From the NCBI GenBank assembly GCA_008729055.1, contig SDUX01000002.1, forward strand, positions 6,735,485 to 6,799,484: a stretch of 64,000 bases of DNA, given 5' to 3'. This DNA comes from Pyropia haitanensis (Eukaryota > Rhodophyta > Bangiophyceae > Bangiales > Bangiaceae). Under the pieces are notes generated by a model that was given only the letters and a program-made list of their open reading frames with translations, was not told the DNA's origin and did no database searches. Positions 1-7,926 of the stretch are shown in pieces; the first letter of the stretch is position 1, and each line of letters starts with the position of its first letter. The translations under genes and the position numbers were made by a program.

Positions 1-305
1 TGCATCCCTGCATCCGCTCCCGGCCAGGGCTGGGCACCTGACCAAGACCCATGAGATCCTGCCCCAGCGGGGGTTGCGACGGCCGTCATGCCACGAGAAA
101 ACACACTGCGTCCGCGCTGTCGCGCGGATGCTTGGGAGAGCGCCTCCCGTCCGCCTCGTAGGACACCTTGCTGCGCCGGCTGACACCGTGTCCATGGTGG
201 CCATCGATTGGTTGCACGGACATGGCGTGCCAGCTGACCCGATGCCGCCAGCGAGGCTCTGGTGGGCCTCGTGGCCCGCACTGGACCACCGGCGCAGTGC
301 TACCA

Positions 306-336
306 ATTACTCCTGCCTCCAGCCGCGGGTGTGCCA
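306..336. repeat. Split direct repeat B2 (31 bp, right end on the coding strand)
   Basis: Identical to 812-842; identity ends at 305 and 337. It marks the outer 3' end of the retroelement. A minus-strand CCAAT/TATATAAA cluster at about 350-360 lies just upstream of it. Confidence 0.8.
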
Positions 337-540
337 ATAGATACACGTTTATATATTGGCTCGGCCGGGTGCGTGTGTGTCCAAAGATCGCCACAGCAAG
401 CCGGCCAAACCTTGGGCGCGAGAATGTGCTCGCGCCCAGAACAAGAGAGGGCAAACAGCGTGCCCCGCAAAGGAGGCAGGCAAGAAGAAGCACTCGCCCA
501 CGGTGAGTCTCACGCGGGCGCCAAGCCGGGAAGGTGGGAG

Positions 541-812
541 GGAGCGTCTCGCGCAGCGCCGAGAGCGCTGGCGTGAGGGCAAACGAACGTGCCGGCCGTC
601 GGCGGCCGGCGGTCCCCCCCGCGCCCCCAGCTGATATCCCCCCCGCCCCTGGCTGGAGCGGCGGAGATCCCCCACCCGTGGAGGGCGGGGACAGCTGGCC
701 GGTCGGCGGCTCCCAATCCGCCACCCCTCACAATTAGAGAGAGAGAAGCAATGTCAATAAGCCCACCCGCTTGGCGCAGACATAACAGCTTAACACGAAC
801 AAACAAGACATA
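541..812. repeat. Split direct repeat A2 of the PAT-like element
   Basis: This 272-bp stretch recurs at 5600-5871 with a constant offset of 5059 bp; I found no mismatch. On the coding strand it directly follows B1 and shares the TA at 811-812 with it. Identical copies suggest little time since insertion. Confidence 0.9.
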
Positions 813-842
813 TTACTCCTGCCTCCAGCCGCGGGTGTGCCA
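812..842. repeat. Split direct repeat B1 (31 bp)
   Basis: Identical to 306-336. It lies between the recombinase stop (875) and A2, the position expected for the internal B copy in PAT-like elements, where a B1-A2 junction templates circle formation. Confidence 0.85.
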
Positions 843-874
843 GAAGATGGAGATGGCCGCGGCGCCGGTGGTCG

Positions 875-1936
875 TCATGTGCCAGGCCGGAGCCAGCGGC
901 CGCAAAGGCGCAGAGCCGCAGGGGAGAAGGGCGCCAAGACCGAGACGTAGCTCGCGAGGGCAGTCTTGGTGTCGTTGTCCTTGTGGCCCAGCATTGCCGC
1001 GACCGCCACCAGAGGGACGCCGATAACGTAGAGGGCGGTCGCCCCCCCCGCACGGCAGCTGTAAGAGGAGTACAGGACACCAGGCGGGGGGGATGCGCCG
1101 AGCGCCGCCATGGCCTTGTGCAGCCACACCGTTACGTCGTCGGGTGTTGGCGGGCGGTCGAGGCTGACGGTGGAGAACAGCATGCGGTTTGGCGGTGCCG
1201 CCGCAGCACGGAGCTCGTCGACCATGCCATGTAGGAGGGGAAGCACGTCGTCGTCGTCAAGCTTGGGGTCGGTGGGGATGGTATAGACCAGCCGACGTGG
1301 GTCTGGGCGGGCTTCCGCGTTCTTGAACCGGTTGACCTCAATGTGGAACGCCCCGTCTGGTAGGACCGACACGTCTTGGCGCTGCAACTCCAACACCTCG
1401 ACGGTGCGGCGACAGACCAGGAAGCAAAGGATGACGGCGGTCCAACGGCGACGCCACTCGGCGTCGGTGGTGCGACGAGCGAGGCGGATAATATCGAGCA
1501 CTAAGTCAGCGGGTAGGGGCCCACGGGCCGCCGGCAGCGAGTTGGTGCGGTCGGCCACAATGCGCGCCCATCCCTTGCGCAACTTTGAGACGTGCGCGCC
1601 TGCGGCGGGCTTGGGGTAGCCCTTGGCTACGTGCATGTTATTTATCGACGTGAGGTAGTTGCGCATCGTGGACGGCTTCAGGTTGCGGTCGCACATGGAG
1701 CCGAAGTAACACGACAGTGCCGCCTCGGTTGTGGGCAGTGCCGGCCAGCCGTTGGCCTCGCAAAAGTCGGCAAAGTAGGTCCAGCTGCGGTTGTACCCGG
1801 CGGCCGTGCGGTGGGTGATGGCAGCGCCCAGGATGGCGCGGGCGGTGGACGCCCCGGCGCTTAGGGAGCCGAGGGCGGCCACGGTGGCGGCCTCGGACTC
1901 ATCCCGCCACGCGACGCTGCGGGTGCAGGGTTGTTG
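875..1936 (-). CDS. Tyrosine recombinase of the PAT-like element
   Basis: This is a phage-integrase-family recombinase that would insert the circular cDNA. The N-terminal SAM-like region is seen in HRTAAGYNRSWTYFADFCEA and LKPSTMRNYLTSINNMHVAK. Catalytic boxes follow: Arg I in FLVCRRTVEVLELQRQDV, the second box as SSYSCRAGGATALYV (His replaced, Arg kept), then LGHKDNDTKTALASYV with the nucleophilic Tyr. There is no ATG in this frame before the domain. It is entered in the -1 frame relative to the RT frame, which stops at 1861, so the protein is probably made by frameshifting or reinitiation. The start given is the approximate beginning of credible sequence, not a mapped codon. Confidence 0.85.
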   Translation of the reverse strand, partial: QQPCTRSVAWRDESEAATVAALGSLSAGASTARAILGAAITHRTAAGYNRSWTYFADFCEANGWPALPTTEAALSCYFGSMCDRNLKPSTMRNYLTSINNMHVAKGYPKPAAGAHVSKLRKGWARIVADRTNSLPAARGPLPADLVLDIIRLARRTTDAEWRRRWTAVILCFLVCRRTVEVLELQRQDVSVLPDGAFHIEVNRFKNAEARPDPRRLVYTIPTDPKLDDDDVLPLLHGMVDELRAAAAPPNRMLFSTVSLDRPPTPDDVTVWLHKAMAALGASPPPGVLYSSYSCRAGGATALYVIGVPLVAVAAMLGHKDNDTKTALASYVSVLAPFSPAALRLCGRWLRPGT

Positions 1937-3981
1937 CCGTCGATCAACAGAGCGGCCGTTCGCCAAGACGGCCGTCTGGCGGGCGAGGCCCACTTGCCGT
2001 GCGTGAATAGGCGCGCGGTCTGCGGGAGGAGCACCGACGCATGCGCGGCCATGAGGAGTTCCCGCCACCACGGGAACGCCCGCCACTCGGGAACGATGAC
2101 GACCGCCGTGGCGCGGTCCCGCCGCAACTTGGGCAAGACCAACGATAGCTGGGATATGGGCGGGTTGACGTAGTTCCGCTCCCCGCCCCAATGTTGTGCC
2201 CAGCCGTCGACTGCCTCGCAGCCCGCGGCCGCCGTCAGGGAGTTGAAGCGCGGGAGTTGGCGGTTGGCCGATGACGCAAACCGGTCCACCGTGAGGGGGC
2301 CCCAAGCGTGGTGCAGGGCGAGAAAGATGTCCCTCCGGAGGTACCAGTCCGACGAGTCCAGGTCGCGAGACAGCTTGTCCGCCTCGACGTTGGCGACCGA
2401 GGACAGCCACGTCGCCTCGGCCCGCAGACAGCGCTTTGACAGCTTGCTGACGACGCGGTCCAAGACAACCTTGAGCGCGGGGGAGCGCGTGGTCATGTTG
2501 TTGAGCACGGCGACGTTCACCGTGCTGTCGAGGCGGAGCCTCAACACGCCTGGCCCCGTCACGTGGGGGAAGCAGTCCAAGGCGTTGTCCAACGCCATCA
2601 GCTCTTGGACGTTGATGTGATCGGCCTGCTGCGCTAGGGAGAAGAAGCCTCGTGCGGGCACAGAGCGGTTGAGCAAGGCGCCCCAGCCGTACCCGCACGC
2701 GTCTGTCGTCAGCTCCGCGACCACGGGCTGCTGCCAGAGAGCTCGGCCCACCTCGTTCGAGTCGCCCAGCCGCGTCCACCACAGCAGCTCGGTGAGTGCC
2801 GCCGTAGAGAGTCGCAGCTGGGACCGCGGCCCGCTGCCAGAGAGGCAGTGATACAGGGAGTGCAGGTGGAACCGCGCGAGGGGGACTGCCGACGAGCAGG
2901 ACACGGCCAGGCCGCAGAAACGCTGCAGGGCCCGCAAGCGGATCCAGCGGCGATGCGATGAGGCCGCGCGCAGGAGGGAGTGCGCCGCGCCGATGACTGA
3001 GTCTAGCCGACGGGGAGGCAAGAGGAGGAGACGACGGACCGTGTCGACACGGAAGCCCAACAGGTCCAGCGCCGTCGTCCCCACGGTGGCGCCTTTCGTG
3101 GGGTGGATTTGAATCCCCAAGCGGCGGAAGCAGGCGACAGCGCGTCGCCGAGCGGAGGTGGCCGCCGCCTTGGAGCCGGGCCGGGTGCCCGTCGCGCATG
3201 ACGCGAAGTCGTCCATGTAGCCCAGCAAGCAGAAGCCCCGCATGCGCAGGTGGGCGAGGACGGGCCGCAACACCTTGGTGAGTGCCCACGGGGCCAGCTT
3301 CAATCCGAACGGGAGGGAGAGCGGGTAGTACAGCTGCCCGTCGACCACGAAAGCGAGGCGCTCGCTGTCCGCCGGGTCGAGGAGGACGTGATGAAAGGCG
3401 TCCGAGATATCCCAGCTGACGAGGTGGTCGCCCGGCTGCAGCTGCGCCACAAAGGATGCCAGACTTTCGTATTTGAAGGGGCGGTCCTCCAAATAGTCGT
3501 TGACAACGGACAGGTCGACCACCAGCCGCGGCTTGCGGGCTGCGTCGGCGACAAAGGTCGCGGCCGCCCAGGGTGCCTTGCGAGCCTCGGACGCCTTGGC
3601 ACGGCGCACAAACCCGCGCGTGACCCATCGCTTGATCTCCCGCGACGCCCAAGCCGCTTCCGCGGGTTGCTGCCGGATGGGCCGTGCGCGGTAGGGCAGG
3701 GGGGTGGACCGCCAGGGCAGCGACAGGCCGTGCTCCAGCACGGACAACACCCAACGACTGGCCCCGAGGCGTCGCCAGGCCGGCAGACACGCGCGGACCG
3801 ATAGGTAGGGCGGGGGAAGGCGGGGGTCGGCGGCGGGCTTGTCCGGTAGGATTCGCGGCGCCTCCGGGACGCAGGAGGGGCGAGGAAGGTCCTCCGACGT
3901 CGGGGGGGGGGGAATGTGGGTGGCGGTAGGGACACCGCCCCGGTGCAGCGCTAAGGGCGCTGCTCCTCCGTCCAGTGGCAT
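1861..3981 (-). CDS. Reverse transcriptase-RNase H polyprotein (706 aa)
   Basis: The ATG at 3981 gives 706 residues. The RT palm is clear: KPRLVVDLSVVNDYLE, SWDISDAFHHVLLDP, YPLSLPFGLKLAPWALTKVL, and the catalytic box as LLGYMDDF. RNase H follows with its acidic residues in TTDACGYGWGALL, NVQELMALDNAL, LRLDSTVNVAVLNN and ANVEADKLSRDLDS. After it comes a conserved-looking ERNYVNPPISQLSLVLPKL segment, which resembles the tail found after RNase H in DIRS/PAT and Ty3-like polyproteins. The frame stays open upstream to 4917, but that part overlaps the gag-like frame and reads as Arg/Pro-rich shadow. The end overlaps the recombinase frame in a -1 relation, compatible with translational frameshifting, though none is proven. 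Confidence 0.9.
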   Translation of the reverse strand: MPLDGGAAPLALHRGGVPTATHIPPPPTSEDLPRPSCVPEAPRILPDKPAADPRLPPPYLSVRACLPAWRRLGASRWVLSVLEHGLSLPWRSTPLPYRARPIRQQPAEAAWASREIKRWVTRGFVRRAKASEARKAPWAAATFVADAARKPRLVVDLSVVNDYLEDRPFKYESLASFVAQLQPGDHLVSWDISDAFHHVLLDPADSERLAFVVDGQLYYPLSLPFGLKLAPWALTKVLRPVLAHLRMRGFCLLGYMDDFASCATGTRPGSKAAATSARRRAVACFRRLGIQIHPTKGATVGTTALDLLGFRVDTVRRLLLLPPRRLDSVIGAAHSLLRAASSHRRWIRLRALQRFCGLAVSCSSAVPLARFHLHSLYHCLSGSGPRSQLRLSTAALTELLWWTRLGDSNEVGRALWQQPVVAELTTDACGYGWGALLNRSVPARGFFSLAQQADHINVQELMALDNALDCFPHVTGPGVLRLRLDSTVNVAVLNNMTTRSPALKVVLDRVVSKLSKRCLRAEATWLSSVANVEADKLSRDLDSSDWYLRRDIFLALHHAWGPLTVDRFASSANRQLPRFNSLTAAAGCEAVDGWAQHWGGERNYVNPPISQLSLVLPKLRRDRATAVVIVPEWRAFPWWRELLMAAHASVLLPQTARLFTHGKWASPARRPSWRTAALLIDGNNPAPAASRGGMSPRPPPWPPSAP

Positions 3982-4030
3982 GCGCGCCGGGAGGCCTGGG
4001 TGGCCGCCCCCCGACCGAAAACCCGAAGCG

Positions 4031-5461
4031 TCAGGCAGCGGGCGGAGGCGGCGGCGTTTGGACGCCGGGCTTCTTGATCTTGCCGGCGCCGCGGCCACGG
4101 CCGGGCCGGCGGGGGCGGAGGCGCGGGGTGCCGCGTCGGAGGTTGCCACCGCCGCGCGACCACGCGGGAGGGGGGAGCGCCCACTCGCCGGCGGGTGGGT
4201 GGAAGTTGGCGAGCGCTCGGCCCTGCGCACGAGCGACATGGGTGGCGCGGTCGCGGGAGGCGATCTCGTGGAAGCCGGCCGTGGCGGCGTTGGTGAACGA
4301 GGTGTGGTTGGCCTCGAGCACCGCGGAGTGGAGGGAAGCGGCGTACGCAGCGTCCGACCGCCAACGAAGGAGGACCTCGTACCGGGTAGCCAAGATGTGG
4401 TAGATCTGGTAGACGTGCGTGCGCGCGGAGGCGTGCAAGGCGGCGGTGGCGGCGTAGGTAGGGCGCTCGTCAGCCGCTGCCGCTTCCCAATCCGCGAGGG
4501 AGTTGTTGAGGTTGCGCAGCCAGGCGCAGCCCATGTAGAGCACGTGGGCCTCGATTGCGTTGCGTCCGCCGTTGCCGAACTCGGCAGTGTAGTCCGTGTC
4601 CCCGGTGGGCTTGAATGGCACGGGAAAGGTGCCGGGGCGGGTGAGGCGGGAGGGGAGATCAAAACCCTCGATGCTGGGGCAGCCGTTGTAGACCGCGTCC
4701 ACGGCGGCACCGGAAAAGGCGGCGCGCGGGGCGGCTCCACGTCCAACACCGGCGGCACCGGAGGCGGGGCCAGCGCCGTGGGGGCTAGGCGCGCCGCTGC
4801 CGACGCCCGTGCGCGCACCCGTCGGCTCCGCCGTTTCCGGTGCCCAGTCATCGTCGTCGGCAACGTCGGCAGCGACCGCCGCGACAGGGGCGACAGCGGC
4901 CGGGGCGGGCGGGGCAACGGGTGCGGCGGCCGGCGTCGCCTCCCCCGCAGACGTCGTCACAGCTTGAATCAATGCGGCTAGCGCCGCGGGGGGCAAGCCA
5001 GCGAGGGCGGCCAGGGGGTTAGCCGCAGCGGGGTCGGCCGCGGGGGGAGGAGGGGGCGTCACCGGGGGCGTGGGGTGGGCACGTCCACGTGACCGACGCT
5101 TGCGGATCGGGGACGGGAGACCAAAACGCCGAGAAGGGACTGGAGCCGGCACCACGGGAGTGGGCGCCGCAGGTGACGCGGCCTCTGCACGGGGAGCAGC
5201 GTCGGGCGCCGGCGCGACGGAAGCGGACGCGGCAGGCGTCGCGCCCACCGCAAGGGAAGAGGAGGAGCCGGTCGTCCCAGACGACGCCGTGGAGGCGCCG
5301 CTTGAGGGAGCCGGGGATGCCTCGGCCGCCGCCTCGACCGCGGCAGCGGCGGCGGCGACGACAGCCGCACTGGCCGAGGACCGCGACCGAGACGCGGCGA
5401 CCGATCCCCCCGAGGGGGTGGCGCCGCGGGACGACCGGGAGCCCGAGCGAGTGGCTGGCAT
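4031..5461 (-). CDS. Gag-like protein of the PAT-like element (476 aa)
   Basis: The open frame continues upstream to about 5734, but the first ATG is at 5461, giving 476 residues. The N-terminal half is low-complexity Ala/Ser/Pro. The C-terminal half is ordinary folded-looking sequence, from FDLPSRLTRPGTFPVPFKPT through VLYMGCAWLRNLNNSLADWE to an Arg/Gly-rich tail ending GKIKKPGVQT. This two-part shape, with a basic tail that could bind RNA, and the position ahead of reverse transcriptase both suggest a capsid-like role. A CxxC stretch encoded upstream of the ATG would be included only with a non-ATG start. I see no CCHC zinc knuckle. The stop lies 50 nt before the RT start codon, in a different frame. 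Confidence 0.7.
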   Translation of the reverse strand: MPATRSGSRSSRGATPSGGSVAASRSRSSASAAVVAAAAAAVEAAAEASPAPSSGASTASSGTTGSSSSLAVGATPAASASVAPAPDAAPRAEAASPAAPTPVVPAPVPSRRFGLPSPIRKRRSRGRAHPTPPVTPPPPPAADPAAANPLAALAGLPPAALAALIQAVTTSAGEATPAAAPVAPPAPAAVAPVAAVAADVADDDDWAPETAEPTGARTGVGSGAPSPHGAGPASGAAGVGRGAAPRAAFSGAAVDAVYNGCPSIEGFDLPSRLTRPGTFPVPFKPTGDTDYTAEFGNGGRNAIEAHVLYMGCAWLRNLNNSLADWEAAAADERPTYAATAALHASARTHVYQIYHILATRYEVLLRWRSDAAYAASLHSAVLEANHTSFTNAATAGFHEIASRDRATHVARAQGRALANFHPPAGEWALPPPAWSRGGGNLRRGTPRLRPRRPGRGRGAGKIKKPGVQTPPPPPAA

Positions 5462-5599
5462 GGTCCCACCGCAGGGGTGGGGGGGGGAATGCCCCAAGCT
5501 GCGACCGCAGGCGGCGCAGCGGTAGTGTGTATCAAACGGCCCGTGAAGGCGGGTCGCAGGCCCGCGCGCCAGATCTCGGCGCGGACACCCGACTGCGTC

Positions 5600-5871
5600 G
5601 GAGCGTCTCGCGCAGCGCCGAGAGCGCTGGCGTGAGGGCAAACGAACGTGCCGGCCGTCGGCGGCCGGCGGTCCCCCCCGCGCCCCCAGCTGATATCCCC
5701 CCCGCCCCTGGCTGGAGCGGCGGAGATCCCCCACCCGTGGAGGGCGGGGACAGCTGGCCGGTCGGCGGCTCCCAATCCGCCACCCCTCACAATTAGAGAG
5801 AGAGAAGCAATGTCAATAAGCCCACCCGCTTGGCGCAGACATAACAGCTTAACACGAACAAACAAGACATA
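5600..5871. repeat. Split direct repeat A1 (left end on the coding strand)
   Basis: This is the partner of 541-812. It forms the 5' end of the retroelement on the minus strand and should hold the promoter and leader. The first ATG of the gag-like frame lies 139 bp further in, at 5461. Sequence beyond 5871 differs from that beyond 812, which fixes the boundary. Confidence 0.88.
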
Positions 5872-5893
5872 ACCCGTGGACCCCTGCGCAGTG

Positions 5894-5967
5894 CCTGCTA
5901 AACCGTCTCAAAAAAAACCTGCTTTTTCGGTTGCGGGGCCCCTTGCGGGGGCTTGCGTGGGATCTTG
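5894..5967. repeat. Fragment of the TIR-element end
   Basis: About 72 bp nearly identical to the left end of the element at 6027-7224 (from TGCTAAACCGTCTC through the GGGATCTTGC motif). It lies immediately beside the retroelement end and in the same orientation. No matching right end is visible, so it is a solo or truncated copy. Confidence 0.7.
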
Positions 5968-6026
5968 CCACTCCCGAGCCAGCGCGCAACGGGAGCAGAA
6001 GCAACGGCAGCGTATGTACCTGCGCT

Positions 6027-7224
6027 GTGGGTGCTAAACCGTCTCAAAAAAAACCTGCTTTTTCGGTTGCGGGGCCCCTTGCGGGCTTGCGTGGGATCTT
6101 GCTTTTCCGCAAGCCAGTCTGCGTGGACAAGCAAGATTTTTGTGCGGAGTCTGCTTGCGTCCGCAAGTCTGTCATTCTTGCGCGGCACTTTGCGAAAATC
6201 TCCCACGCTGCGACTGTCAACAACCGTCGGACTGTGTCCAATCAGAGGCCGGGACGGAACAGGTGTTCGAAGCCCTGGGCCGTCTCGGCTACCTGGACCA
6301 GCGCCTACTTGCTCTTCCGCTGAGACAGCAGCTGCTCGTTTACCTGCGCCAGCTCCGCAGTGGAGCCGCACTCCTCAAGGCGGAGTATCACCACCACCTG
6401 CCGCAGACAGCCAGAGGCCGGCTTCTACGCCTCAGCGGATGCCGCTTCCATCGCGATACCTACCGTCGAGAGTGAGCGGGAAGCGCAGGAGAGCTGAGGG
6501 GAGAGGGAGGCGGGAGAGAACGCTACTATCGGCTGAAGCGAAGTAGACGGCGGGCACTATCCCTGCGCCGCGCCACAATTTCCAGTCACAACAGCCTGCA
6601 CTAGCTGCCGCTCCGCAGCGCCTCAAAAAGCCGTCATGACTGCGGCACCCGCGGACGAGAACGGGGGGGAAGCGGACGGGCGTGGGGGAGTAAAGGTGAG
6701 GGGGCCACGAGCAAGCAGAGAAGCGGGTAAGTGGAGTGAAGGGGGGGGGGGAAGAGAGAGCCACCCCTTAAGCCTACGCCATCCACCCTAGCCGTGTCGT
6801 CAAGCGCGTCCTCAAAGCGTCTCCCTCCACGTCACTTTTCTTACTCCCGGGGACTGCAGAGTGCGGGAGATTTTCGCCGCAATGGCCCATGCAGAGGCGT
6901 TTCCGCAAGGTACTCTGCGGCCGCCCGTAAGCCACCTTGCGGTCGTTGGCAACCTTCCCAGACGCGGATTGCATGGAGCCCTACAGTGAAGCGTTTCGGT
7001 CCATTGACACGGGTGATTTTGTAGGCCCAGACAGCTCAGCTCCAGACGCTTCTTTCTGTATGAGATGCACTCCGTCGAAGGTCCGAAAGGCACCCATGTA
7101 AGTCAAAAACAAAAAAACCGAAAAAAAGCAGGCCTCACACTGTCAAAACAGGCGTTGACAACCGCTTGCGGGCCGGGCCAAGCAACGGAAAAGCAGGTTT
7201 TCTTTGAGACGGTTTAGCACCCAC
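6027..7224. mobile_element. Non-autonomous TIR DNA element (1.2 kb) with a 6-bp target duplication
   Basis: The left end GTGGGTGCTAAACCGTCTC at 6027 is the exact reverse complement of the right end finishing at 7224. Similarity continues to about 43 bp, through AAAAACCTGCTTTT and GGTTGC. The element is flanked by TGCGCT at 6021-6026 and 7225-7230, a direct 6-bp target duplication. Inside I find only short frames and no transposase-like catalytic motif, so it is most likely non-autonomous. The 6-bp duplication and the TIR start do not match a superfamily I can name with confidence. Confidence 0.75.
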
Positions 7225-7926
7225 TGCGCTGGCGACGTGGCGCCCGCACTGCAATGGCGGCGGCGGAGGCGGCGGCGGCGGCGGCGACGGCGGCGGCAGC
7301 GGTGGCGGCAGCGGTGGCGGTGGCGGCGACCAGGAAGCAGAGGGCAGTGTACAGCACTGGCGGGGGAGCGTGGAGACGGACCCAAAGCCTCAGTTGCGGC
7401 CACAGCTGTGCAGGGCAGCGGTCGGGCAGCGTCGATGGCACACACACAAAAAAGGCGGCCACGGGAATGGGCGGCCTCGACACAGTGGCGAGTCGAAGCA
7501 GCCAGGCTGGATCACGAGGGGGGGGCACATCCTTGAGATGAAGTAAACGCACTTGGGGGGCGACGGGAAAGAGTTGTGGATGTCAATCCCTGCACTTCCT
7601 CCCGTCGCAGCGCTGGGCTGACCATGGTTGTGCACGCTGTGTCCCCCAAGGTCACGAAGCTGGGCTACGGACCATCGAGTCCGTCGCGGCCCACTCGACC
7701 ACCAGAGGCCATGGCTGCCCCGCAGGAAGACATCCCCGACATAACAAGCAGATGGGCAGCAGCATCCCCCGCGTCCACGCCACCGGTGTCCGCAGGCCAC
7801 CCACAGACTGGGGCGGCGAAGACGTGCGCAGCCGCGCCAAGCAGTAGAGCCCCCCATCGACGCGGTGATCGGGTGCGCACGGGCCGGGAGCGTCTCCCTC
7901 GCGGCCGCGCTCGACAGTGCCGGGTG
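7225..7926. other. Intergenic: GGC-type trinucleotide tract, no gene seen
   Basis: After the TIR element comes a long GGC/GGT-rich trinucleotide tract (about 7255-7325), open on both strands and therefore not evidence for coding. The rest is ordinary intergenic sequence up to the stop of the MSP gene. Confidence 0.6.

Larger units (their letters stand above)
306..5871 (-). mobile_element. DIRS/PAT-like tyrosine-recombinase retrotransposon, apparently full length
   Basis: Read on the minus strand, the order is repeat A1 (5871-5600), a gag-like frame, an RT-RNase H frame, a tyrosine recombinase, repeat B1 (842-812), repeat A2 (812-541) and repeat B2 (336-306). A1-ORFs-B1-A2-B2 is the split-direct-repeat layout of PAT-type DIRS elements, known from nematodes and from the Volvox Kangaroo element. 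A1 and A2 match over 272 bp with no difference seen, and B1 and B2 over 31 bp. All three coding frames are open, so the insertion looks recent. There is no integrase or protease and no target duplication, as expected for an element that integrates by a tyrosine recombinase. The 204 bp between A2 and B2 (337-540) has no second copy in the window. Confidence 0.85.

Noticed and set aside
4031..4917. Upstream extension of the RT frame as coding
   Set aside because: It overlaps the gag-like frame and is Arg/Pro/Ser-rich shadow. The ATG at 3981 directly precedes credible RT sequence.
6140..6475. Short Cys-containing frame inside the TIR element as a transposase remnant
   Set aside because: Too short and without DDE-type or zinc-finger motifs. 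It changes character after about 40 residues.
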